DNA of 64,000 bases from Hansfordia pulvinata (Eukaryota; Ascomycota; Sordariomycetes; Xylariales): the NCBI GenBank assembly GCA_006538405.1, contig BJKQ01000015.1, forward strand, positions 744,001 to 808,000, in the 5' to 3' direction. Below, one piece after another: positions 13,040 through 24,960 of the stretch. The number at the start of each line of letters is the position of its first letter. Position 1 is the first letter of the stretch. The translations under genes and the position numbers were made by a program. The notes under the pieces were generated by a model. The model made no database searches. It worked only from the letters and a program-made list of their open reading frames with translations, and had not been told where the DNA came from.

Positions 13040-13760
13040 AATAAAGATAAAGCTATTATTTTTATTTTATATATGAAATTTTAAGTCTTGTATTCTTTTA
13101 AAGTCTTAAAAAGTTAATATAAAGGGGCTTATACTTAAAGAAAAGCGTTATTATACTTATAAGAATATTTTATACGTTTTTAAGGAAAGATAGAACTTGA
13201 CTTTTTATAGCTTAAAAAAAAACAAGAGTATTGTTTTTATTTTATATATAAAATTTCAACTCCTGTATTTTTTTAAAGTCTTAAAAAAGTTAATATAAAG
13301 GTGCGTATACTTAAGGTAAAACGCTTTATTACTTAAAAGAATCTTTTATACGTTTTTAAGAAAAGACAGAACTTAAATTTTTATAGCTTAAAGAAAAACA
13401 GAGCTATTATTTTTATTTTATATATAAAAGTTTAAGTCCTGTATTTTCTTAAAGTCTTAAAGAATTTAAAATAAAGGTGCGTATACTTCAATGCTAAACG
13501 CTTTATACTTAAAAGAATATTTTACGTTTTTTAAAAAAGATAGAACTTAATCTTTTATAGCTAAAAAAAAAATAAAGCTATTGTTTTTATTTAATATATA
13601 GAATTTTAAGTCCTGTACTTTTTAAAAAGTCTTAAGGAAGCTAATTTTAAGGTTTATATACTTAAAAGCTAAACGTTTTATACTTAAAAAACTATTTTAT
13701 ACGCGTAAAAAAAAAAACAGAACTTAAATTTTTATAAGAAAAAAAAAGTAAAATAATTAT
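13040..13760. repeat. Tandem array A, ~175-bp units
   Basis: About four diverged head-to-tail copies of a 174-176 bp unit. Anchors at 13064, 13239, 13415 and 13589 (ATTTTATATATA-like) give spacings of 175, 176 and 174. Each unit contains, in order, AAGTCCTGTA, AAAGTCTTAA, a GTATACTTAA block, ACGTTTTTAA and AGAACTTAA. The segment from AGAACTTAA to TTTAAGTCCTG forms an imperfect inverted repeat, so each unit could fold into a hairpin. Confidence 0.8.
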
Positions 13761-14319
13761 TTTATCTTAAGCCGTATTTTGAGGTTTTTATTTTATTGAA
13801 AAAAACTTAAAAAGTTAAGAATCATTAATTATAAGTTAAAGTATTATTATTAATATATTTCCGGATATTAAACATTTATCTTTAAAATAAAATAAAATAA
13901 AAATAATAATATTATTTTATAAAAAAGCGTATTTAAGAGTATTTTAAATCGTTATAAGAAACTTTATTAATTATTAAAACTTACCTTAAATATAATATAT
14001 TTAAATATAATTTATTACGTGTTTTCTTTACTTTATAATTTTAATTTACTTATAAATAAAATTAAAATCTTTATATTTATTAAATATATTAAAAACTTAA
14101 AATTATAATTATTATAAAATAAGTTTTATAATTAAAAAAACCTTTTCTTATTTTAAGATACTTACATAAGTGAAAAAAAACTTAAAAAGCTTTTTAAAAA
14201 TAATATTATTTTATATTTTATATTTTATTTCTTTTTAAATCGTTATAATATTATAATAAGATAAGTAAATATAAATAAAAGTTAACCTTTTTATAAATTT
14301 AATTATATTTCTTTTTTTA

Positions 14320-14760
14320 ATTTTAAGTACAAGCAGGACTTAAAACCTTATATATATAAGAAAAGCAATAAGTTTGCTTTTTTAATATAATATTTTTTTA
14401 TTATATTTTTTTATAAAGTACTTTTGAAGTTGAAAGAATATAAAGTAAAAAAAGTTTTATTAAACATAGTTATTAAACTTTTCTTTCTTTCAATTTTACT
14501 TATAAGCAGAATTTAAAGAACCCTTTATATAAAAAAGCAATACTTATGTTTTTTTTTAATCTATGTTTTTTCAAATCCTGTATTTCGTTAAAAACTTCGA
14601 AAAAATATAAAATGATATAAATAAACGTTAATTATATAATAAATGATACATTTATTACTTTTACTTTACTTTATAAAAAAGCAGAACTTAAAAACATACA
14701 TATAAAATAAAAGCAAAGCTTAAGCTTTTATTTTATATAATATTTTTTTTACTTATGTTT
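14320..14760. repeat. Tandem array B, ~174-bp units with hairpins
   Basis: Three diverged copies anchored on CAG(G/A)ACTTAAA-like motifs at 14334, 14507 and 14682 (spacing 173 and 175). Each carries a short palindrome after the anchor. The clearest is in the last copy, with 14-bp perfect arms at 14701-14714 and 14724-14737 around a 9-bp loop. The anchor resembles, in part inverted, the AGTCCTG/AGAACTT motifs of array A, suggesting one repeat family. Confidence 0.7.
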
Positions 14761-16179
14761 CGTTATAAAGTACTTTAAAACTTAAGAGTAACATGTTTAT
14801 ATTTAAAATATTTTATAATAAAGTCGGGATATACCGTTTTCTTATTTATATATAACGTAAAAGTTTAACGTTAAATATAATTTAAAATCTTAATATTAAA
14901 ATAAATTTATACGAGGTTTTTTATATATTATATTATAAATAATAATTATATATTTAAACTTTATACATAAACCTTTTATATATTATAATTATAAGACTTT
15001 CTTATAATATAAAATATAAAAGTAAAATTAAAAATTTATGAAAAAATATTATATTTTTTATATTGTATGTTTTTAATATTATTATATTACTACTGCGCTT
15101 AATATTCTTATTTTTATATATATATATAAATAATATAAGAATGTATATCTAATTTATTAACTTATTTCACCTTAAGCCTTATTTATTAATAACGTTTTAA
15201 ATATTTCCCTAATTTTATTTATATTAAAGTTTATTCCGTAATATAAGCGCGTATCACGATACGTAAAATAAAACGGCTTTTACGTTATTTTCTTACTTAT
15301 TTATTACGGCGTGTAATTTAATACTATTTTTTTATCTTTTTATTTAAAAGTTTAAGTACTTTATCCTTATTACTCCGTTTTACCTTTTACTTTTATAAAA
15401 GTATTATATAACCCGCCGGCCTTTAAGTTTATTTCGCTTCGCTTATCCCGCTTCGCCGCCTTATCGGTTATCGATATAACACGCCGTGCGATTTAAGGTA
15501 TTATTATCACGCTTCGAATCTTATAATTTATAAGTAACGAAGCTTAATCTTACTTTATAACTTAATAAAAACGTATCCGGGCTTTAAAAGGGCTGTTTTT
15601 ATATACGGTAAATTTTAATAAGCCTCGGTCGATATACGGGCGTCCTTTCGATTAACGACCGATCCCGCGTAAGCGTTAATTACCGCGCTTTAAATATCCG
15701 CGGCGCGATATTTATTAACGAGGTTAAATAATTAATATTAAAATAACGCGTAACACCGTTACTATAATATAAGCGTAATTATTAAAAGGTTACACTTACT
15801 TAATATAATACTTATAAATAATTTTATATTTATAAATTTAAAAGACGTGTTATTATTTATTTAAATAAATAAAATATTTTTTATTTTTTATTTTACGAAA
15901 TAATAAATATAAACCGCGATAAAAACGTTAAAATGTTATTAATTTAAGCTTTAAATAACTTAAAAGTATAAAAACGTTAAGTCTTATTATTAAATATAAT
16001 TTAAAAAATAATAAATATAATATAAAATTAAAATCAAATTTAATAAAAAAAATTATTAAATATTTTTAAAAAGTGATTATAAAACTTTATTTTAACGTTT
16101 AAAATAAAAAAACATATATTATAGCTTTTATTAAATATAAAGCCTTTAAAAATATATTTTATTACGTTGAAAATAATTA

Positions 16180-16620
16180 GTTCTTATTAAACAGAACTTT
16201 GATTTTTACCGGTAAATTTAAAGCAATACTATTGTTTTTAAAATACACGGTATTATTTAAGTTTAATATAATAAAATAATATCGTATAAAAGATTTTAAA
16301 TACGTTATAAAATAAGAAATTTAAACCACGTTTCAAAAACATACTTTTTATTAATAAATCATTTATTTTTATTAAAACAGAACTTTAATTTTTACCGCGA
16401 AAAATTAAGCAATACCGTTGTTTTTAAAATACATGTTATTATTTAAGTTTAATAAAATAAAATAATATCTTATAAAAGATTTGAAATACTTCATTAAATA
16501 CGAAGTTTAAAGTCTGCTTTAAAAATATACTTTTTATTAATAAATCATTTATTTTTAATAAAACAGAACTTTTATTTATACGATAAAAATTTAAGCAATG
16601 TGATTGTCTTTAAATTATAA
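16180..16620. repeat. Tandem array C, 186-bp units
   Basis: Three copies anchored on AAACAGAACTTT at 16192, 16378 and 16564 give two spacings of exactly 186 bp. Units share TTTTTACC, AAGCAATA, TTGTTTTTAAA and TTATTAATAAATCATTTATT blocks. Copies are better preserved than in arrays A and B and share the CAGAACTT and AAGCAAT...TTG core with them. Confidence 0.8.
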
Positions 16621-17640
16621 GACGTTTTTAAAAGTATGTTTTGATTAATTTTAAATAAGTAACTCTTAATAAATAATCTTAACGTTGCTTATATTTAACT
16701 CTTTTTACTTAAGCTTTAATATTGTTTTTAAAGTTAATTTTAAATAAAATAATATAATATATTAATAATTATAAGAGTTTCAAGCTTATACTTTTTAATA
16801 TAATTAAATATTTCTTAAATATCACTTTGTAAAAAAACTTAAGTTTATTAAAAAAATAAGAAAATACTTTAATAATACGGATTTTAAAGCTAATCCTTAT
16901 ATAATTACTTACCTTTATACTTAAATTTTAATTCGCGTTTCATTTAATAAAAATAAGATTTACTTATATTAAAATTTAAATCTAAATATTAATTATTATT
17001 CTTATACGTCTTCTAAAAAATATTTAGTTTAAATCATTTCAATTTTAAAAAAACTGATTTAACTTTAAGTTATAATAGCCTTATGTACTCTTAATTAAAA
17101 CGTAGAAAAAACTATTAAATTCTATTTTCTTATTTAAACTGGAAATCTTTAAAGTGTCATAAATAATTAAATAATCGATTTTTATATATTTTATATTAGA
17201 AATAAAATCCTAGTTTTAAAACTTTAAATTACGAAAATACTTAAGATTTATATATAAGATTTATCCTTTAATTATTTAAATATTCAGCTATATAATATTA
17301 TTATTAAAGGACTTTTCTATAATTTTATAACTCTTTTTAATTTATTTAATTAAATATATAAAAATACATAAATTTAAATATAAAACCTTACGACCTTATT
17401 TACCTTTACTTATTTACACGTAATATTATAATTATCTAACACCCGGTTATCTTTACTTATAAAATTAAAATAAATTATTTTAAAATAATATTATTCTTTA
17501 AAAAAAGCACTTCGCTTATATAATGAAAACTGATAACCCGGTAAGTGTAACTTTTCGACTTTAAACTTAAACGTACTAAACTTTTCTACACCTTTACGTG
17601 ATAGCTTATAACCCTTTATTATTAACGGAGAGCAGCCTTT

Positions 17641-19035
17641 TAAGTAAGGCTAATAAGCGTGCTTTCGTTATAACGAGAACAGCTAATATATACGCGAGGC
17701 ACCACGAGAACGCTGACGAGCAGTGGGAGCAGTCATATATTCAGGCATGAATAAGACCAGTCAAGCGATATGTAAGCAAAGGCATAAGCTCTCAACAGCT
17801 ACACTCTCGTTCAGCGTAGTTGTACTTAGACCAATTTAAGGAAGACTAGATGCAGCAGTAAGAAAACTCGAACCAGCAGGAAACAGAGCCCTCGCTCAAA
17901 TCTAGGCCCCGTTGAATCGGGTATATGTGGCAGTGCGTGCGTGTGCGCACCTGGAAGGGGTTGAAACGGATATTGAAAGAGGCAGCTTGGCTTAAATAGA
18001 GTCGCATTCACGAATTACTGACCACCGAGCTGGATCCTGGAATAACTGATCTCAGCCAATAGAAACGCGGATCTCCCCTAGAGCAAAACCTGAGCCATGC
18101 CTTAGCAAGACCGCACCTCTTTCGCGATGACCGGGATGCCTCGACGGCGGCGGCGGCGTGGCGAGTGCCGTAAACGGCGTCTCCCGTAAGCCTTACAAAG
18201 ACTGGCCGGTGAACCATTCCTCCTCTGTTAGAGCTTGCCCGCGGCCGAGGAGGTACCGGGGTTGCCTGTGGGATGCATGGCGGTCACGCGTACTGAATCT
18301 ATAGGTAGACCCCGTACCGCGTCGCTCAATCCGGTCTTCAGCTGAGTGCCAGCCCCGGTCTCCAGCTGACGTCGTCTCTGCAGAGGCCCTGCAAGGGGCT
18401 GGGACATCCTGGCGAAGGTGGTGAGACGGATGCCAGCCAGGCAGTGACCGTGGAGGACGCCGTGGCGCTTGGCCGTTCGATTCTCCAGTACCAAACCCTT
18501 GCTTGGCCAGTCGTTATGTGATTCCTTTTCTGGTCAGAGGGCAATTGCCTATCAGTAATATGTGGTGGACGCTGGCCCGCTTTAGCAAACTGCCGATTCA
18601 TGGCTGAGCACGATAGCTGCAAAGGCTGTGTTGTGGCTCTTGGTGAGGCTGAAAATCGCCTCGCGGCGGCTGTCGACGAGAATAGAAGCACGACATCTTG
18701 CTCAGCTTACAGGGGAGACATGGTAAGCTCCAACGCCGAACCATTCCAGGGCCCTGGCTCACCTCTCAGCCGTTCGTGGACGCCACGAGTGACCCGTGGC
18801 GGACAGAGTCCGATGCGCGACCGGGTCGCCGCCTCGACATGGCCAACAAGAGGAACAGCTGCAAGACCGCAGAGCAGCACTCCCATTCTTCATAAAAGCA
18901 GGGCGCCCGCACGACAGAGCCCGGGGATCTACCCGCCCAAGTGCATTGCAACCCTTCCCAACACTCTCTGCCTATCCATCGACGCCATCCAGTCCCCGCC
19001 AAGGACCCCCACCGATCTTGAAGCCAGCCGCAGCC
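17641..19035. other. Intergenic, right shoulder of AT-rich island
   Basis: Composition returns to GC-rich within about 100 bp at 17.65-17.75 kb. No gene is supportable up to the secreted-protein gene at 19036. Confidence 0.5.
18891..18898 (+). promoter_or_regulatory. TATA-like box for the 19036 gene
   Basis: CATAAAAG lies about 140 bp upstream of the ATG, with a CT/CA-rich leader between them, the usual layout of a fungal core promoter. It is assigned by position and similarity only. Confidence 0.35.
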
Positions 19036-19344
19036 ATGGTCTCCGTCAAGTGGCTGTCCTTGCTCCTGGCCGCAAGCATGGCGACTGCGAAAGCCACGCT
19101 GAGCCTGTACGCCGACGATGGCCCAGACTCCGAACCGACGCGGACCCTCAGGGGTAACCAGCTGGATGAAGTTCACACCACGAAGGAAGAGAAATACTAT
19201 GTTTACACGGCGACCGGGAGGGACAGGGGGAAGAAGTTGATGATCCGCGGAGAACGTAAAACTGACTGGGTTTCCGCAAGCGCCACTCGGAGAGCAATCC
19301 CAAAAAACCAGGACTTGATGCAACTTGAGGTTATCCTTGATTAG
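19036..19344 (+). CDS. Small secreted protein of unknown function
   Basis: A single exon of 102 residues. I chose the ATG at 19036 because it has a strong Kozak context (GCAGCCATGG) and begins a clean signal peptide (MVSVKWLSLLLAASMATAKA). The longer in-frame extension upstream looks like leader sequence. The mature part of about 80 residues is charged, has no cysteine, and contains a KEEKYYVYTATGRDRGKKLMIRGE segment that would suit a small beta-rich fold. No family is recognised. It sits 1.4 kb from the AT-rich island, 273 bp from the 3' end of the convergent permease gene. Confidence 0.62.
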   Translation: MVSVKWLSLLLAASMATAKATLSLYADDGPDSEPTRTLRGNQLDEVHTTKEEKYYVYTATGRDRGKKLMIRGERKTDWVSASATRRAIPKNQDLMQLEVILD

Positions 19345-19616
19345 ATACCGTGCAGAACGGATTCAATACCTATGTAAGCTGCTATACACCATTCAAGCTG
19401 GGTGATCTCTGTCTCCACACCCGCCGAGTGAGCTACGGCAGTGAATGTAGTTTTGATGTAGCCAACTAGACTCGGCTTGGGGACATTCCGGGTCTCAAGA
19501 GCTACAAGTCGGCATTCAAGCAACCCACACCCCATCGTGCCCGGGCCAGATTGCATTCCTCCGCACGGCTCCCATCCTGTCCCGAAACACGCGCAGCACA
19601 GACCTCAGCCCCCTGA

Positions 19617-21202
19617 TCAGTACTTGAACAGCCTCGTCCCGTGACCACCACCGCGGAGGATGCGGCGGTTGCGCCAGCCGTAGTAGACGCGCAGGGCGGC
19701 GCAGCCGGCGGCGACCATGAACAGCAGGGCGGCGTTGGTCCAGTGGCCGGTGGGGTAGCCGGCCTTGGCCTCGGCGGCCTTGTAGATCCAGACGCCGACG
19801 ATCTGGCCGGGAGCGCCGCCGAGGCCGATGTTGAGGGCGATGGCCAGGCCGACGGAGGCGGTGGAGTGGATGTTGGAGGACAGCCAGCCGAGCAAGGGGG
19901 GATGCAGGCGAAGGCGCCGGAGGACGCGACGATGAGGCAGCCGTAGCGCGAGGCGTAGGCGTCGGCGGGCAGGACGGCCGAGGCGAGGAAGCCGGCGGCG
20001 CCGACGGCGGCGAGGGCGGCCGAGTGGGCGCCGCGGGCGTTGAGGCGGTCGGCGGACCAGGAGGTCAGGACCTGGACGACGTAGGCGACGGCGTAGGGCG
20101 GGATGGTCATGAGCTGGGCCTCGAGGTCGTGGTAGCCCAGGCCCGCGGTGATGGAGGGGGTGAAGAGGCTGAGGGACGAGAAGGGGACCGAGATGCCAAA
20201 GTAGACCAGGTAGTGGCCCCAGAGCCGCCAGTCGACCAGCGTCTCCTTGGCGTCGGCCCAGGTCATGGCCTTGTCCTGGCCCTTGCTCCCCTCCACCGAC
20301 AGGCGCTGGACGGCCAGGTCCCGCTCCGCCGTCGTCAGCCACTGGGCGTCCTCGGGGTAGTCGGGCAGGATGAACCAGACGGCGAGGCCGGACAGGCAGG
20401 AGGGGATGCCCTCGATGACTGCGGGTGGTCAGTGCGTGCGAATGTGAGTGTCTTCAGGCAATGATGACTGGGGATAGTCGGTCTTACTGAACAGCCAGCG
20501 CCAGGCCGCCAGGCCCTGGACCTCGTTCATGTGGCCGATGCCGTAGGCAATGGCGCCGCCGAAGGCGCCGGCGAGGGTGGCAGAAGCCAAGATGAAGGCG
20601 ACGCGGATGCTCCTCTCCTCGGACCGGTACCAGAAGGTCAGGTAGTAGACGAGGCCCGGGAAGAGGCCGGCCTCGAAGGCGCCGAGCAGGAAGCGGACGA
20701 CGGTGACCTGGGCGTAGGTGTGGACGCCGCCCAGGCCGATGGTCAGGGCGCCCCAGCCGAACATGAGGAAGGCGATCCAGCGCGAGGGGCGCAGCTGCTT
20801 GAGCAGGATGTTGGAGGGCACCTCGAACAGGCCGTAGGCGACGAGGAAGATCATGAGGGCGATGGTGTACTGGTACTCGTTCATGCCCGTCAGCGTCAGC
20901 AGGTCGTCGCCCTCGGACGCGTTCATGATCTTGGCGTTGCCGATGTTGCTGCGGTCCAGGTAGCACAGGAAGTAGATGCCGGCCGACAGCGGCACGATCC
21001 GCTTGTCCTGCTTCCATCGCAGCGCCCTCTCGGCGGCGGAGATGGGCTCTTGCGGGGTTGGGGCCCAGCTCCCGGATGCCTCGAGGCCCTGGTCGTATCA
21101 GCGTGTGTCGCCATTGACATGCACATCGACGTCGACAACAGGCAGGGGCCCTACCTCTTTGGAGACGGCCTCGACGTCGTCGGAGCGCTTCTCGCCTTCC
21201 AT
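19617..21202 (-). CDS. MFS permease, anion:cation symporter family (Dal5/Tna1-like), one frame break
   Basis: Three exons on the minus strand: 21202-21155, 21088-20488 and 20418-19617 (GT-AG introns of 66 and 69 bp). They encode about 483 residues once one base is restored. The start MEGEKRSDDVEA is cytoplasmic. TM1 leads into YLDRSNIGNAKI, the hallmark of this family, followed by the usual TM2-TM6 text (FEVPSNILLKQL, FEAGLFPGLVYYLTFWYRSEER). The second half has a PLLGWLSSN motif and the YPTGHW segment near the end. The frame breaks at a G6 run (19896-19901); a seventh G joins both halves exactly. Family members import organic anions such as allantoate, nicotinate and sugar acids. The next gene upstream encodes a Zn2Cys6 regulator, and a second paralogous permease follows. 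The actual substrate is unknown. Confidence 0.85.
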
Positions 21203-21250
21203 GGTCGCAAACAGAGATCGGGACCAGGTCGCAAACAGAGATCGGGACCA
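21203..21250. repeat. 24-bp perfect tandem duplication in 5' leader
   Basis: Two identical 24-bp copies (21203-21226 and 21227-21250) lie directly against the start codon of the minus-strand permease gene. The unit starts GGTCGCAAACAG on the plus strand. Twenty-four is a multiple of three and the upstream frame stays open, but no in-frame ATG is seen there, so the duplication is placed in the leader. Confidence 0.9.
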
Positions 21251-22418
21251 GCACGGAGCGCAGCAGTCGTGATGCCGGAAGCGACTGTCCCAGGAGAGAA
21301 GCTGGACGATTTATCACTGTCCCGGGCCGCCCAGACCGCCAGCCACCAGCCATGATCCGGGAATGAAGAACGCGGGGAAGCCGCTCGTTCGGACCCGTGT
21401 GGGGGTGATTGTGGCCCTGGTCATTGGCTGCGAGGCGCCGGCCCTTAGCACAGAGACAGGGGCGCTGTGGATCGCGGGCTGGAGGCTTCGGCCCATCGGC
21501 CAACAGACCGGAGCACGCGCAGCCAGGATGGCCGTTCAGCTCGGGTCAGGAACAAGGGGGCCGTGCACTCGATTGAGACGGTCGTGACGGTGAATGGAAG
21601 ACGATGAGAAGCGGACAACCCAAGGATGAAGGCGCTTGGGTATGCCCCTTGCATGGCTCTCGAGGCGTCCCTCCGGCGTGATGAACCAAGTCCATCCTGA
21701 CGACCTTGCCAGGCGTCGCTCAGCTCATGCCGGCAGATGGTAAGCGCATGCGATGCTGCCACTCTTATGGGCCGGTGGATTGTTAGTCCGACGATTTGTC
21801 CGAGGCAGCAGTTGATCTCCCTTCTCCCTTGTACGTACTTGGTCAAACAAAGTGTTGTCTACTGGCTTGCGTGCGGGTGTATAACATGGTCAAGTCTCGA
21901 TGATGAGGTTGGGTTTTGTGATAAAACACCGTTCGATATGTCGTATCCGCGGTGCAGAGCTGCCGGCTTTCATCACTGGGTACATGTACAAGTACCGATA
22001 CATGCCTACATCCACTGTACTTACCCAAGGTCCCCCAAGTGAAGCCCACCCAAATCGTGGAGGCGGGAATAGCTTCGCGCGTTCCACTGAGTGACACCGC
22101 CACTGCTGCAACGGACTCCATCTCGCCCGTCCACCGGCACACCACAGGTGAAATCACAACCATCGCCCGGGCCCCGAAGCCCCCAGGGCCATTCAAGTTC
22201 ATCTCCAAGACTGTCAGGCACGATGCTTACTCACCCCCGAGTCTCTCGAATCAATCAACACAGAACCGTTGCTCCGAAATTGGTATCTAGTAGCCCGCCC
22301 GCTTTCATAATGGCCAGCGCCGACTCCGACTCTCTCCACCCGCGCCTGAATACTCCTAGGACCCCCCGCGCCTTACGCGGGCAGAGACCAGCCATGTCCA
22401 CTCCGCACGAGGGCCAGG
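21251..22418. other. Intergenic, permease promoter side
   Basis: About 1.2 kb between the permease start and the 3' end of the upstream regulator gene. No gene or repeat was recognised. It should hold the permease promoter. Confidence 0.5.
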
Positions 22419-24960
22419 TCAGATATACGGCACCTCGGCGTCCATGGCCCCCCACAGAAAGCTGTCGTTGAACCGCCAGTCCAGATCCCCCATCAAGTCG
22501 AAGGGGTCCTGCTGCAGCTCGAGCGACCCGTTGCCGCCGCCCACGTCAAGCCCCGTCCCCTGCGCCGTCGTCCCGGTCGCCGCCGACGCCTGACCCAGCC
22601 GCCCCTCGTTCTCGCCGTCACCGGCGCCCGCGTGGTGCCCACGGGATGATGGCTCATGGCCGTTGCCGCCCGCCGCCGCCATTGATGCTGCTGCTGCTGC
22701 CACCCCCGCCGCGCCTCCTCCTGCGCCTCCGCCGCCCCCGCCGCCCTTGGGCCTCACGACACCCCCCGTCCGGGAGTAGGTGTAGCTCGCGCCCTCGGGG
22801 TCGGCGGAGAAGCGCGACAGCAGCTCCCTGAGCCCCGTGACGGCCTGCCCCACCACGTGGCGCTGGCTCGAGGCCTCGAGGACGGGGACCAGCACGGCGA
22901 CCAGGCTGTCGACCGTGCGCAGCGCCGTCTTGGTGTGGAAGTTGAGGCCGAACTCGAGCAGGTCCCGGGGCAGGTACAGGACCTGGTGGTCGTGCTGCTG
23001 CTTCTGCTTCTGCTGGTCGCCGCTCTCTATCGACGGCCCCGCCTCGCCAAACGCCACCGCCATCTTGAGCAGGAAGGACGCGCACACGGCGATCATGGCG
23101 TGCGCGAAGATGGGCATGCCGATCAGGGCCTCGCGCAGGGCCGCGTCCTCGACGACGAGGCGGGCCGTGCTCGTGGCCGCGGCGATGGCGTTGTTGGCCG
23201 CCTCCTGCCGGTCCCACGTCATCTCGGGCGCCGTCGAGTTATCCTGCGTCGCGCGCCGCGCCGAGATGCCGCGCAGCGACATGGAGTTGAGGTAGAACCG
23301 CGCCAGGTGGTAGTACAGGGTCGTGGTCTGCGTCGGGATCTTGCTCTGGCTGCTGCTGCTGCTGCCGTCCAGTGTCGTTGTGCTGTTGTTGTTCCTGTCG
23401 TCCTCGTCGAGCTGCTGCTCCCGGGGCTGGTGCTCCAGCCGCCACTGGTCGACGGAGATGGTGAAGGACTGCAGCATCTTGTAGTCCGGGGCGCCGAGCT
23501 CGAGGTCGGGGTCGCAGCCGTACATGAAGTAGGCGCCGGCCAGGATGCGGAACAGGTTGACCTGGGCGACGAGGCGGCGGTCCCCCGGGACTTGGACAGG
23601 CCGCTCTTGAGCAGCTTGTCGGCGTTGCGGATGGCGGCATCCTCGTGCATCATGGGCGGGCGGCCGTAGGCCAGGGCGAACTGGTGGTCGCAGACGTACA
23701 GGACGTACCACAGCCGGACGCGCTCGTACGAGTCGAGGGACCCGCGGGCGAACTGCAGCGACGACTTGTGCAGGTTCATCTCGGTGGCCACGCGCACGGC
23801 CCGGCTGCACAGCGACCAGCTCAGGCTGGTCAGGTAGAAGGCGCCGATGCAGAGCCCGCGGATGTCATCGAGGTTGCTGGTGTGCAGGAGGCACGAGCCG
23901 CGCATCAGCGAGACGAAGGCCTCGTAGGTCGCGTGCAGCGGGCGCTCGCGGTCGGGCAGGTGCAGCGCGGCGACGGTCAGCACGGTGGCGACCAGCAGCG
24001 TCGACGACTGCCGGGCCTCGTGCAGCGTCCGGTGGGGGCACAGCACGCCGTCCCACAGCAGCGGGTTGATGTGGCGGCGGTAGTGGTCGAAGAGGAAGAC
24101 GGCCTCGGCCAGCGTCACGACCCCGCGCGCGATGAAGTCGGGCCCGTTGACGTCCGCCGGGTCCACGCGGAACAGCCGCGAGTTGCCCGGCTCCGTCAGG
24201 CTGTACAGGTTGTTCATCGGCAGCGGCACCAGGTCGTTCGAGTCGTCGTCCTCCTGCAGCTCCGCCGAGGGGCCCTCGGACACAAAGTTGCCGCCGCTCC
24301 CCCGGTTGGACGACGCCGACGTGGGCGAGGGGGACACCGTCTGCACCTGCGACAGCTCGCGCGCCATGTCGTATTTGGCCAGCTCGGGCAGGTGGCCCAG
24401 CTGCAGGAGATGCTCGACGGCGGCTTTGAGCTGGTCGATCTTGGCGTTGGCCTCGTTCTTCCATCTGAGGCGGGAGGGTTAGAGCACAACGCACCCCCTT
24501 CCCCTTCTCTCGGGTTGGAGACTTACGCTGTATCGTCGTCCATGTACTTTTGTGCAAAGTTGAACGGGACACACTCGCTGCAGAACCCGACAGTCAGCTC
24601 GCTCCACCACGGCGATGCTCAGCCGAAAGAATTGCGCCGGGCAAGGCGAGGAACTTTGCTTGCTCACATTCCATTGCGAAGGCACTTGACGCACGACGTC
24701 GAGCCGGGCTGCATGTGACACTTGACCTTGGAACTCTTGCAAGCGGAGCCTGTGGTGGCGATGGGTGGGGGCGCGCATGGTCAGCAACGGAGTGGTATCA
24801 AGGACGGAAGAGAGATGGACGGGCGGACGGACGGGCGGAGGGGCAGGCATTGTTGCTGCTGGCTACACGTACATGCTCTGGTCAACTGAGGCTTCGACTG
24901 GGCCTGGCTTTCGGACGCGCTCTCGGGCCCCTCCAGCCTGGGGCGTTTATTCCGGTTCAT
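22419..24960 (-). CDS. Zn2Cys6 transcription factor with fungal_trans-type domain, one frame break
   Basis: Four exons on the minus strand: 24960-24873, 24749-24668, 24577-24527 and 24464-22419, giving about 755 residues. The zinc cluster is assembled across two introns: CSAC-x6-C, then C-V-K-C-x6-C (the first cysteine codon is split by intron 1). A KAAVEHLLQL linker/coiled coil follows, then a middle-homology region (RVRLWYVLYVCDHQFALAYGRPP, a classic fungal_trans motif). The C-terminus is Gly/Ala- and Gln-rich with an acidic end (DPFDLMGDLDWRFNDSF) that could be an activation domain. The frame breaks at a C5 run (23582-23586); one more C restores ...SKSRGDRRLVAQVNLF. As a DNA-binding activator between two permease genes, it is the obvious candidate to control them. 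Target and inducer are unknown. Confidence 0.87.

Larger units (their letters stand above)
12540..17640. repeat. AT-rich RIP-mutated island (decayed repeat)
   Basis: This 5.1 kb block is by eye about four-fifths A+T with abrupt edges, between ordinary GC-rich sequence. CpA and TpG are nearly absent while TpA is abundant and CpG survives (for example 15.2-15.8 kb). That pattern is the signature of RIP, which changes C to T mainly in CpA in duplicated DNA of filamentous ascomycetes. No open frame of useful length survives on either strand. The 15.2-15.8 kb part keeps more G+C and may be former coding sequence of a transposon, but its type cannot be read. Three internal repeat arrays are listed separately. 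Confidence 0.88.

Noticed and set aside
12540..17640. Mitochondrial insertion as the cause of the AT-rich block
   Set aside because: No mitochondrial gene text is visible, and the selective loss of CpA/TpG with surviving CpG fits RIP better.
17826..18011. 61-residue hydrophobic minus-strand frame
   Set aside because: Short, no good start context, and located in the decayed shoulder of the AT island.
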